Counted from the stretch's first letter, positions 34,806-50,580 are shown. The stretch is 64,000 bases of DNA from Streblospio benedicti (GCA_019095985.1 CM032667.1:36409800-36473799), one strand, 5' to 3'. A program made the numbers and translations. Notes: a model not told the origin generated them from the sequence alone.

Positions 34806-35883
34806 ATTATGTACATGATTGTATAAGAAGGGAATTTTATAGTGAAATGTAACACTGCTTTTTCTGTGGGCTTATATTGAGTCACAAAATTTCAGGTCCC
34901 GATCTCACCCTACAAAAACTGTCCTTGTTTACGATATGCATGTAGGCTACCTTTTTCATCAGTTTTCACAAATCCCACAATTTCGGGAATCCCATTCGCC
35001 TTTATGTTTTTTTCCATCATTTTGTTATATCATATCACATTCAATCTAACGTGTCATATCGTATCCCACCACCTTTATCCTTGCAAACGCCTCTCACTTG
35101 ATGGTATGGTAAATCGGAGAATTGTGGTAAAAATTAAACTTTGCTACTCGTACACCAAATACAGTCCTACCTAGCAACTTGGCTGGATCGCAGATGAACG
35201 AGGGACTTTGCTGGCCGCACCGCAAGTACTCGGTCTGTGGATTCGGGAACTCGCTCCCCACCCACGACTGAGTGTTGGGTTCAATCGCGGGCGAGTCCGT
35301 AGGTTCTAGCATGTTGTTGTTTGTCACTGGAGATATGGTGGCAGCATGTGCAAAGTTGGGAAGCGAGGAAAGAAGGAGCAAGAGTGCAGCCCAGGGTGGG
35401 ATGTAAAAGCCTGCCACCGCCATGGCTGCCGTTGCTGCTCTCCTGCAGCTGTTGTCACGTTAGCTCTCTTGACTCTAGAGACTGGTGCTCCTGTTAATAT
35501 AGCAATATATACAATTATCAAGATGTGGTGAATAGATTTTGCATTGTGTCTGGAAAAGGTCGCGGATGAAGCTTTGTGAAAAAATACCATTGCATCTATA
35601 TGACGGTGTTCTTGTTTGCAAATGTCTGATTAAGAATTGACATCCTAATTGTCACATTGCGTTGTATTTGCGTTCCCAACTACTTTGCGGAGCTCTATAG
35701 TAATTGTACATGAAAATGAAGTGTAGAATGTTTGTACTGTTGTGAGCTGTATCCACAGAGGTAAGCTAAGTCGTGTACTCAGTGTTCTCAGTACAAGCAT
35801 ATTACACATATACGTTGAGTGCAATTCACAATCCATGAACTAATACACACATATATTATGCGAGTGTACACATGTACATGTAT

Positions 35884-37229
35884 ATAGGTATATGTTTAAA
35901 TTTTAAACAGGATAATAAGAAAAAGATCAATTACTTATTGAGCTTTCGGCAAATGCTCTTGCCTTGATCACAACAGATGACGTCATAGGTCGTCACTATT
36001 GGCGCGGAAGAATCCCCAGCTGCGTGTCCTCCAGGTGTCAACACGTTGTCCCATATGGTGGGAAGGGTGTGTCTGCCTCCGTCTCTTTTGAACGAAGGTC
36101 TCAGTCTCCTTATCTGAATCGCTTCCTTCACTCCACGTTCAGAATACTTCGGTTCAACAAATAGAGCTTTTGTATCCTCGAGAGAAATGCCATGTCCCTC
36201 TTGGCCAGTGTGTAAATGGCGAGATACTTCCGACCCTGTGGAGCTTGGGCGTCTATGTTCCATGAACCTTACTTTCAGGGATCGTTCTGTCTCACCAACA
36301 TATGACGCATCACAATCGTATCACTTAATCTCGTACACTGGTCCAATCCCTCTCTCCTTATCTAAGGGATCCTTTGGTCTCACTAACAACTGTCTAAGGG
36401 TGTTAACTGGTTTGAAGAATACCTGGACATTGTACCTATGTAACAACCTCCTAATATGTTCTGATACAGCCTTGACATAGATATTACTACTGGGGGAGTC
36501 CTCTGCTGTTCAGTCTGGGCATTGTCCTTAGAAGCAGCGGTTTTATCCCTGTTGACTTTCTTACTGTTCAACAAGTAAGTCCTCAGGGTATCCGTTGATC
36601 TTCAATACCTTCCCTAAGTGTCTTTTCTCACTTTCACACTCCAACAGGTCACTAACAACGCAATCAGCCCTATGCATCAGAGTACGAACCACTCCTACTT
36701 TGTATTCAACGGGGGTGGTTGCTAACAAAGTCCAAGTACTGATCTGTATATGTACTTTTTCTGAACACTTGTGCGTAGTGACCCATCTTCATTCACCAAG
36801 TATCTAGGAAAGGTAGAGACCTCTGACCAGCAACTTTCTCCCTCTGTGAAAATTGTCCATAGAGTTCAGGTGGTCTTGGAACTCATCTGCGTGTTGTCTT
36901 TTCTGAATCACCACTGTGTCATCCACGTATCTCTTCCAGAGTCTGGGTGGATGGGGAGCCGAAGCTAAGGTCTTACTCTCAAACTCCTCCGTGTTAAGGT
37001 TGCAGATAATTGGGGATACTGGGGATCCCATGGCTGCACCATGAATTTGTAGATATACGTGTTGACCCCTCGAGGGGCGGGGGAGGCGCAGCTGGGGATT
37101 CTCCCGCGCCAACGGTGACGACCTATGACGTCATTTGTTGTTATCAAGGCCCAAGAGCAATTGCCGAAAGCTCAATAAGTAATTGATCTTTTTCTTATTA
37201 TCCTGTTTAAAATATAAGCATATGCCTAT
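35884..37229 (-). mobile_element. Penelope-like element fragment upstream of gene D, full terminal inverted repeats
   Basis: Same RT and GIY-YIG remnants as at 8852-10150, on the minus strand. Here both terminal arms are complete: from ATAGGTATATG (35884) and CATATGCCTAT (37229) inward through TTTAAACAGGATAATAAG, AATTACTTATTGAGC and GACGTCATAGGTCGTCAC to the GCGCGG segment, about 170 bp per arm. The RT is 5'-truncated exactly as in B, so the truncation and inverted ends pre-date the duplication. Broken in a few places. Confidence 0.85.
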
Positions 37230-38696
37230 CAGATTCAGGATAAATGAACTTCCATCATGCATGTATATAGTATGTATTTCGTGGGTCTAGTTCAGATAGT
37301 GTTGATGTTCACTGTATAAAATGCAATACAAGAACGGTCATTTAACAGTATTAGGTAATTAACCTCAAGTTTCACATTCTATTACAGCATTAATTAGTAC
37401 TAGCTTATACCCGTGTGGTCAAAGGGGCAAGCTGAGAATCACATTGACTCACCCCAGTTACATAATCGTATAAGTCGATCCCAATTAAATCATTGGTGAA
37501 ATCATTTGACTTGGCATGTAATATGAAAATCTAAGGGAGGAGATGTTAGTGTCCATGTAAATGGGAACACAATGCCCTCCATGGGCATAGAAAAAAGACA
37601 TATTTGGTGAGTGTATAAATATGTTTTTACAGCATTTTATTTTCAAGCACCCTTGTCCTGACGACACTTACCCACGTCCTGACAGCACCACCACCCATCC
37701 GTGGACATAAGAAAGGGATATATTGAGTAAAGTGTATGAAATGAAGACAGCACTCTTTTTCACCAGCAACCAGCAACCAGCAACCAGCAAATTGTGGGCA
37801 TGGGTGATTCTTTGTAACGTTGGCTCTATTATTTAGTACATACAAATAAATAATAACTAATATTGGCACACATCATTGTACTGACAACTTAATTAGCACC
37901 TTCCTAGTATCAAGTATGATATAGAGAAAGAGTGTTTTGGAACAACCTTTAAGACTGAAGGTAAATTGAGATAGGGAAGTTCTTATACCACAGTATAGAA
38001 TCTTTTGCAATGAGCAAGAAGTCAAGTAACAGATCAAGCTATGGATTTCTGAGCTTGGATGTGGTATATTTGGCAAAGACGGAGAACTCTATCTTCTCAA
38101 GAAAGTCATTGATCACTGAAAATGCACTTGGCATCTAATGTGCAAAGGCTATGGGTTGAAAGATTAGTGCCTATGGCAATGGGAACACAATGCTCTCCAT
38201 GGCACAGATATTCTCACACACTTCAGTAGAACATCCCTATTAAGACTGCCCAAGGACTGGCGTCAAGTGGTTTAATATAGGGGTGGTCTCTTTAGGGATG
38301 TTTGCAATGGTCTTTTTAAAGAAGACTTGGGATTGTTATAAATCATCTTATAATAAAGGTGGTGTATTTATAGAGGTGGTCTTGATTGAAGGTTCTAATG
38401 TCCACAAAGCCCAATTGGCAAAGTGGTGGTAATCCCTAGTATTTGAACCTATGTGACGCCTTTGGCGTCTTTATGACGTCACACTACTCCACATGACGCT
38501 GTCATGGCTGCCGCTGTCTGCTATTTTTGTTGTAAAACCGCTAATTAACAACCATCAGGGCCATTTTGACGATGAAAAACATATTTGTGCAAAACTACAC
38601 AGTACCATGAACGATCTCCTGTAGTTAGACGGCGTCCAGCTAGTCAGGTTAAAGAGGAGATAGCCGAACAAAGTTAAAAAATATATAGGATAGGAT
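37230..38696. other. Non-coding stretch between the D-unit PLE and the shared flank
   Basis: Absent from unit B, where the flank joins the PLE directly at about 8851. Contains four CCAGCAA units (37763-37790) and a motif that occurs twice (AATGGGAACACAATGC at about 37559 and 38180). No gene recognised. Confidence 0.5.
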
Positions 38697-38900
38697 GCTG
38701 TGATACATGTGTTGTACAAGTCAACTTATGATAATCATTAGTGATACTTGATTAAATACAAAACTACAAACACTACACCGAGACGTTATGATGGTAAACA
38801 GACCTTCACGTATATTGTACGTACAGTAATGTACATTGAATGAATATTTTGCGTGTAAAGTAATAATCCCAGTCCCCATGTTATTATTATTTTATTATTT
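38697..38900. repeat. Shared upstream flank, empty site for the LINE-bearing element
   Basis: Reverse complement matches 5185-5254 joined to 8742-8850 of the B contig, with the 3.5-kb element missing. Ends at the gap. Confidence 0.75.
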
Positions 38901-39000
38901 NNNNNNNNNNNNNNNNNNNNNNNNNNNNNNNNNNNNNNNNNNNNNNNNNNNNNNNNNNNNNNNNNNNNNNNNNNNNNNNNNNNNNNNNNNNNNNNNNNNN
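38901..39000. other. Assembly gap (100 N)
   Basis: Placeholder gap at the other end of the contig that carries copy D. Confidence 0.99.
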
Positions 39001-39700
39001 TCATGCCTTGTATCATTGGTTTTCATTTTGTACATTTTGTATATATGCAGGTAACATATAAATTATGGCCCTAATTACAGTAGTTGGGTTTGTTGATTTT
39101 CAGTTTGGTTAAGTAGAAGACTGACACATTGTATCTGGCTTGGTGTGTGAATATTATTAATAAACAAGCGTAGAAATACATTATTATGTACCTCACAATG
39201 GGTTGCATTTTTTCTTCAATGCTTTTGATTCAAATCATTTCAATATTTCGTGTAGCCACACAAAATACACAGATAATGATTATCTTTATAGCAGATCTAT
39301 CATACCTTGTTCTGTTTCCATCAATTGCTTAAGTCTAGCCAGCTATATGGCGGTTAATTATATACAAAAGATCACACACATGGTGTGGGTCATGTTTTAA
39401 AGTGGGAAGAAATACCACATCCCTCTTTTTGGTCTTACTTACCACATATGTTCTTTTGCCTTTTAACCACATCCTTTATATACTCCGTCTCACTTACTTT
39501 CAACCTTATATCCCTCTTCTTGTCATTTTTCCCACATCCCACTTTTACAACCCCAAAAGATAAACAATAATTAATCACATATCTAAATCTTATACCTCAA
39601 AAGAAATATAGAAATGTCACAAACTTGTAACGTCAAAAGAATTATTGTATTGTTTGAATAATTTTCTTGACCTAATTAACTAATTAATTAATGGTTCTCC
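39001..39700. repeat. Near-identical copy of the end of contig C (27677-28377)
   Basis: Differs from 27677-28377 by a few changes, mostly in the last part of contig C, and continues past the point where contig C stops. Probably the same genomic sequence assembled twice. No gene seen. Confidence 0.8.
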
Positions 39701-40726
39701 TTCCAATTTAAAACAAATAAGAAGACCAGGAGCTTTTTTTTGTAAAAAAACTAGGAAAAACAAAGAAACGTAGCAACTGGATCCATGAACAGCCTGGTCT
39801 GATGCTGCGTAATAGGCTAAAATGACTGTCGTAGTTCCTGTCTAAAACCAGCAGGTGGCTACAAACAATTGCATTCTGGGGAAAAATAGACAAACAGTAT
39901 CAGTCTTTATCATTTCTTTCTGCCAGGCCGTAACACCACAGAACATTGGTTGATTGAGACTGCACCACGTGCGGGTAAAAATTGTAGTAACTATTTTGAT
40001 ACACCTTTTTTACATCGTTGATAACTACCACCTGGGGTACTACGACCGTACATAAATATTTCATTGAGACAGCGATTAGAAAAGTGGTCTATACAAATAC
40101 ACATTGAAGTTTGCGGTCTTGAATATTCACACTAGGCCACTTGAAGATTTGCAAAAATACAAAATAGGGTCAGACACACAGCTATTTGTGTTTGCAGTTT
40201 TATTCTAAAACACATGGAAAAGGGGCATTCACAGACTTGGCGTGATGGTGAGATTTTCTGACGGTGTGATCATAATATCATATATGATTTACATTGATAT
40301 TATACTGGTTTTGTTACAAACACAAGCAAATTAACAGAAACGAAACCATCAATTCGTTGACACAACATACTAATTTGCATATCAAGTACATTTAGCCTAT
40401 CTTGAACAAGCTCAAGTTAACACAAATTATAAAAAGAATTGCAATATGTGAAAACAATCTTGTCAGTGATACCTCGTGATATGACCAGCCCTGATTGGAT
40501 GCAATTCTGTGGATAATCAGCAGGAATCTGGGCACATTATGTATCATGTAATTGTTCCCACGAGGGGGAGTACATTTCCACAAAATGTTGTCTCGGAGGA
40601 CCATACTCATGACTTTTTTATGAGATAATTTTTTAATGCACCTTCTTGTAGCTTGTGTGACAAATACAGTATCCTTATTAACATCAACGATAATAGTTTG
40701 ATGGAGGTTCATTTATCCTGGATTTA
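39701..40726. other. Non-coding stretch
   Basis: No exon, RNA gene or known repeat recognised. Confidence 0.45.
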
Positions 40727-40920
40727 ATAGACATACATACATGAATATTTACTTTAAACAGGATAATAGTCAATTAATTACATTGAGCTTTCAGCAGGAA
40801 CTCCTGTCTTGATCAACTGACGTCATTGTGATCAAGGCAGGAGTTCCAGTTGAAAGCTCAATGTAATATTAATTGGACTATTATCATGTTTGAAATAAAT
40901 AATTATGTATGTATGTCTAT
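40727..40920. mobile_element. 194-bp near-perfect palindrome made of two PLE-type terminal arms
   Basis: Starts ATAGACATACATACAT and ends with its complement; the arms run inward through AAACAGGATAATAGTC, CATTGAGCTTTCA and AACTCCTG to a short centre at TGACGTCA. AAACAGGATAATA, TTGAGCTTTC, GATCAAGGCA and TGACGTCA are also landmarks of the terminal arms of the Penelope-like copies, so this looks like a head-to-head pair of ends of a related subfamily with the whole body lost. Confidence 0.7.
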
Positions 40921-41429
40921 CACCCATGATGTTGATGCTTTTCAATAACAAGCAAAAATGATAGTAGCAGCTGCATATTATTATTTCAAACAACATGTTG
41001 CATTACAGTTGCAACCATGTGACTCATATGTACATGAATATGCTGTCAGTGACAATTTTACATCTCCAAGAAAATCTTTATGTATCTGTTGAATGAAAAC
41101 GGGAAAAGTCACTAGTACTTTTGATACAAATAAATACGTCATGTCAAACACATATATTTATTAAATTGTTATGTATATATTGATATGGTAAGTTTAGGAC
41201 TTTGTCCATGGATTATCTCCTGATGATATGACTACAGCGGTTGGTGCTGGACGATATATTTGTTGTTGATTTATGGTAGGGGCATGTGATTGACATGGTA
41301 TGGTTGGAATCCAAATGGGGAGTCAGCATTGTTATTACAGTGGCTGGTGCTGCCAAGCCCCTCAACTATCCCCAACCACTCTGAGGCATCTGTTTCAATT
41401 GTTACTTCATAAAACTGCTCCAAAGTAGC

Positions 41430-42180
41430 TCCACGATTACATACAATTTCTGAAGACCTGTGGGGAAATTAGTCAGACAATAGCCTTATGAATCCTGATC
41501 TATCTGTGGGAGCAAAAATGGATATTGGCGTGTCAGGCTATTCGGCTTTCATTACGAATTTGATGAAGGAAATATATGTCTGGGTTTTGATTCATGCATT
41601 TAAAAAAATTGAAGCAGGATTACGATAAAAGCGATGCAGTATTGCAATACGTTACGTGATAATTTTTTCTGTGGCATTTTTCTTTGAAGATTTATGTTTG
41701 CACAGGCCTATGTATTTGAATCTGAGTGTCATTACAAAAGAAGTGCCCACTATTCACTTTAGATTACATTTAAATTGATATAATGCAAAAGGTGCAAGAA
41801 AATGAGAAACAAAATGTGTCCCTACATGTATGAGACAAATGTTTGCCATATTTATAGGGTTGTCTGCAAGGGCAGGTCTACCGTATTTTGATACTACACA
41901 TATGATTGTCCATAATTTAAACACTATGCTGTCCATAACAATACAATGATGTTCAGTTCACAGGATATTTACAAGTGCCACCAAGTCCACCCATCCACGT
42001 GGGAGCAATAACATGAGACAATATCCAACCAGATTCATGTTGATTACTCACAGAATTGCAACAAATCAGCACCGGGTCATTTCACGTGGTATCAATGTCA
42101 AAGTAATCAGGTCCCTGGCTACTATAAACACAGTGGTTGCAATGCTTCACTAATTCTGTCTTTTAAGGGTGGCATCGTGT
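41430..42180. repeat. 0.75-kb block, repeat copy 1
   Basis: From ATTACATACAATTTCTG to CACTAATTCTGTCTTTT this matches 43225-43985, with the last 240 bases almost identical. A partial third copy is at 15610-16045. No coding sequence seen. Confidence 0.75.
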
Positions 42181-43224
42181 TTTATTCTTTCTTTCTTCTT
42201 TGGTTAACTTTGTCCTGTATTATTGTCATTTGTGAGTAGTGAGTTTGGGGTTTTCGGATGGGGTTGGGGGTGGGACAAGTGTGGAGGTTGAACGTTCTTC
42301 TTTGTAAGGGAGGGGGTATTAGTCCAATAGCATATCATATTAAAATAGATACATAGACACCATCCAGAGAAAAAAAACGAACCTTATTCTAATAGGTGTA
42401 TTCTTCTTAATGTAGGTATGATATATATGTACATCATAACTATGATGCTTTACTCAATCTACACACAACTACAAGGGTAAACCAACCATAATGCAAACAT
42501 ACAATAACCGCCATCATAACTTCATTAACAAGGACACACCTCAAAGCTCCTCAAGTCACTAGTACAGGTTACTGTGAAAGAAAGAGCAACAGTAAACCTG
42601 ATTTTGAACTGCAGGGTTCAAGTTTGAGTGCATCTATAAATGGTATTTATCTTGAAGTCTTCTGCTCGCTGACTGGAGCATCAGTGGTAACCCGCGTTAT
42701 ATGGCCCATTGGGCGATGTTCACGGATCATTGCCAGTGTCAGTGTGTCACGTCATCCCAACAGCCGCCAAGCAGGCCATATGTTGAGTAAAGAGGCTTAT
42801 TCGCCATTAAATTTGAATCTGGGCCATTCGTAACATACGTACACATAACAAGTTGAAAACTTAATGCCTACATCTCTTAACATCCAGTAGGGTACTATGT
42901 CGTACATCCGGTTGGTGTATCCAAAATATAAAGAATGGAGAGAAAGCCTTCAGAATTCCTGTGACTCGATTCATCTAGGACATGGTCAAAATAATGAATC
43001 ATTTGTTTTTGGCGCGACACCCTCAGCCTGGACCTGCCACACTCTATTGATAGTATCAAACGCTACGAAATCTAAAAACAGTCCCAATGTTGATGTATTC
43101 TTAGCTTATCACACACACGTCCTTCATGAGACCAAAGCACGGACTCGCTGTCTTCTTCTCAATGGTCCCATCCACGTTACACACCCTCCCCTTACTGCTA
43201 TTATCTTATACAAAGCTGCTATGC
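42181..43224. other. Non-coding stretch between the two repeat blocks
   Basis: G-rich patch near 42245-42285; otherwise no recognised feature. Confidence 0.45.
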
Positions 43225-43985
43225 TTCACTATTACATACAATTTCTGGAGCCCTGTGAGAAAGTTGGGAGATTTGGATGATGCATTCAGATCTATAATGT
43301 AGCTGTGGATGTATAATGTCCATTGGTGTGTCAGGCTATTTAGCTCCCATTTTACCATTATGGCCTAGGTAAATAGCAATACTCTATGAAGTGCAATTTA
43401 ACACTTGAAGATGGGTAGTGAGAAAAGCAAAACAAGATATTTGATAACTTTTTTCTCAATTGTACCTGTTTTGTAGACTTGGTTTCTGTTTTGTATACTT
43501 GGTTTCTATATATAGAAACCCTTTTTTACATATAGAAACATGGAAATGTGTTCATAGGTTTCTGTTTTGTATACTTGGTTTCTATAAATAGAAACCCTTT
43601 TTTACATATAGAAACATGGAAATGTGTTCGTATAAGACAATGTCCTATTTTTCATGGCGCTAACAAAGGGGACAGGTCTAACTGTACCTACAATAACATA
43701 ATCATGCACCATTGCAAGATACCCGGTTGTTTAGTGACAGTTTCCCCATATCCACAAAATACAATGCTGTTCAATTTAAAGGATATTTACAAGTGCCATC
43801 AAGTCCACACATCCACGCGGGAGCAATAACATGAGACAATATCCAACCAGATTCATGTTGATTACTCACAGAATTGCAACAAATCAGCACCGGGTCATTT
43901 CACGTGGTATCAATGTCAAAGTAATCAGGTCCTTGGCCACTATAAACACAGTGGTTGCAATGCTTCACTAATTCTGTCTTTTTAG
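43225..43985. repeat. 0.75-kb block, repeat copy 2, with a 76-bp tandem duplication
   Basis: Matches 41430-42180 at both ends. Its middle holds two 76-bp tandem units (43481 and 43557 on) containing GGTTTCTATATATAGAAACC, itself a perfect hairpin. Non-coding. Confidence 0.75.
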
Positions 43986-44259
43986 GTTTGCACACATCTA
44001 TGTTTCTTTACTATTTGCTTTCATCCCTCTCGATGTGTATGTTGTAGGGTATATGCTTGGCCAGTGGCCCTTGTCCAGAAAGGTACCAGTGGACTTAATG
44101 TAAGGCCTTGTTAAATTTGCTGAGCGTTTTAGCATTCTTAAGCACGTTGTCATACACTGGATAGTTATATCAGTTAGTGCGAGCGTACTACACAATTTAG
44201 ATTTAGTGGGATAATAGCACCTCTCATGTATAAAGTAGACGTTAAGGGATGTTGCACAC

Positions 44260-44265
44260 TTTATT
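44260..44265 (-). terminator. Poly(A) signal AATAAA of the jacalin gene
   Basis: AATAAA on the minus strand begins 18 bases after the TAA at 44286-44284, implying a very short 3' UTR. Confidence 0.6.
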
Positions 44266-44283
44266 TTCAATTAGGTACACAAT

Positions 44284-48947
<4,664 letters not shown>

Positions 48948-48980
48948 GGCTGCGAACTGGCATCCGGTGGGCCCGTGGGC

Positions 48981-48987
48981 TTTTATA
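48981..48987 (-). promoter_or_regulatory. TATA box of the jacalin gene
   Basis: TATAAAA on the minus strand, within CACTATAAAAGCC, only 33 bases before the ATG at 48947. Usual TATA-to-start distance puts initiation near 48950-48957, giving a 5' UTR of only a few bases. Confidence 0.65.
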
Positions 48988-48997
48988 GTGTCTCCTT

Positions 48998-49069
48998 AGA
49001 TAACTGATAATTATACAACATGTGTCAAAGATAACAGTGACTCAAAATGAACAATTATCAGTAGATAAA
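48998..49069. promoter_or_regulatory. Cluster of four GATA motifs upstream of the jacalin TATA box
   Basis: AGATAACTGATAA at about 48999-49011 and TTATCAGTAGATAAAG at about 49054-49069 each contain two WGATAR-type sites. GATA factors drive gut endoderm genes in animals, which would suit a mucosal lectin; occupancy is inference. Confidence 0.4.
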
Positions 49070-49083
49070 GACTTTTCTTTTAA

Positions 49084-49636
49084 GTCACTGTCACATAGAA
49101 AAAAACGGATGAAACACGTATGTAGGACGTACAAATGTTTTGGTGTTGTCTTGATACGCGGGGCTCCGTGAAAAAAATGACAAAAACCTTAAGCAGATTT
49201 AACACGAATGATACACGGACAATACACTTACAAAACACAGATGATACACGGATCATCCACGTACACTCCACATACACTCACGCAAACATGATATTTTGGT
49301 TGCAAAGTACTGAAAAAACCTAGCACAGATGAATATCGGATAAATAGCGTATTGCGCGGACGTTTTACGGACAATGTACGTTTGTATCACGGTAATATCA
49401 CGTACAGACCACGTACGATATGAAAATCTATCCGCGCAAATACTTTTGAACATTCCAAAATGATTAGCGCGGACATCTCGAACCGTAAAATCTCTTCACG
49501 TAATTCGCCGTATAAAAACGGACGAGGCACTGATGGTCGGCGTATCTCCACGGATGAACCACGGATGAACCACGTACGCCAAAAATCTATCCGTGGTACA
49601 TACGTGTTTCATCCGTTTTTTCTATGTGACAGTGAC
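49084..49636. mobile_element. 553-bp MITE with TTAA target duplication next to the jacalin promoter
   Basis: Ends GTCACTGTCACATAGAAAAA and its complement, continuing ACGGATGAAACACGTATGTA on both sides (about 40 bp of TIR), flanked by TTAA at 49080-49083 and 49637-49640. TTAA duplications fit piggyBac or Kolobok elements. The interior is full of ACACGGA/TCCACG-type motifs in both directions. No transposase. Confidence 0.85.
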
Positions 49637-49640
49637 TTAA

Positions 49641-49929
49641 ATAGGTGCGTTTTGTGTCACAACTTTTGTGTTTTTCGGTTCACAAAAATCACATTTAAAA
49701 TAGTATTTAAGAAAACAAACATGACTACAAAGTATCTGTGTAAAACAAAGCACAAATATAATGAATATTAGACTTGGCTGCAGCCATTAGAAAGTTATTG
49801 TTAATGCTGGCTTATTTATGCATAGGGAACATTACGCAGCAAGGGCAGTCTACAACCAGGCTACAACCAAAACCGCATGGCGATCGTAAAGATCCGTTAG
49901 TGTTAATTGCGTCAAACTCAATGGTTTTT
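49641..49929. other. Non-coding spacer
   Basis: No feature recognised. Confidence 0.4.
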
Positions 49930-50580
49930 AAGGCCGTAGGAGGGGGGGGGGGTAGAAGAAGTTTGGCTTGCAAAACTTCTATGACCATCCTACGTCATTG
50001 ACTGACCGTAAGGAGGCATTGCGGGAGGCTAATCCTCGCATAATCACAGCGGATTTAGACGCACGGTGTCGGCACAAATACAGCGCTGGTGCCGTGCGTT
50101 ACCTGTATCAAGCACGTTGGAATGCCTTGCTAAAGTAATCACACTGTGCGTAGAGCGTAAGCTATACGTAAGTACGTTGTCACTTCCATAAAACCGTTCC
50201 CAGTGCTGACGCACTCCGAACGCATGGAGCCCCACTCTTCATATAGAGCTTTATTCCTGTTGTCATTCAGTTTAATGCACGTTAACGTCGTGAATATGGT
50301 GCAAACGTGGCAAATTATTGAATGAGAACAAATATGGATGATGCATTGTGTAAAAAGGGTGTGGTTTATCGCCTAATAAAATATGTGCAAATTTTGCTCA
50401 AAATGGCTGCCGTCAACTGTGCCAGAGATTTCGATGAGAGCAGGTGCGTGCACCAATCTCGAGAAATCTCGGGGTACGAGATTGATGGAGCCTGTGCTGA
50501 TGTGCCCACAACGGTACTTTTGTCAATGCATGCGGAAATCGCCGTAGACGCCCGCAAGGTCAAATGTGCCCCTCGCTTAT
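49930..50580. mobile_element. Repeat related to 16192-16625, inverted, with hairpin
   Basis: Left part holds GTAGAAGAAGTTTGGCTTGC followed by AAAACTTCTATGACC, a hairpin like the 16384-16429 palindrome; right end reads CGCAAGGTCAAATGTGCCCC, the complement of the 16192 end, with ACTTTTGTCAATGCATGCGG next to it as at 16265-16285. The middle (50040-50240) is GC-richer with no recognised protein. Confidence 0.5.

Larger units (their letters stand above)
29660..35423 (-). pseudogene. MOLO1-like TPM-domain protein, copy D (inverted, disrupted)
   Basis: On the minus strand: exon 1 35423-35171, exon 2 31816-31707, exon 3 30446-30272, exon 4 30097-29660. Exons 1 and 2 are intact and closest to copy C (NNNMLEP insert). 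Exon 3 is 175 instead of 181 bases, with several small deletions and rearrangements in the ITGFYDTYQDR and CGDDAVIVFS segments. Exon 4 has a changed GAGATCTAAGG (stop in frame) near 30040, then an open stretch through the membrane span (VLIIVALFGFFISVFL) and Cys cluster. The clustering of small indels fits either a pseudogene or poor consensus. Intron 1 is about 3.35 kb against about 0.4 kb in B and C because of a 2.96-kb insertion. Lies in a contig bounded by two gaps, in the opposite orientation to A-C. Confidence 0.8.

Noticed and set aside
42897-43280. 127-codon plus-strand frame starting MSYIRLVYPKYKEW
   Set aside because: Its end lies in a repeated non-coding block whose other copy (41430 on) does not keep the frame.
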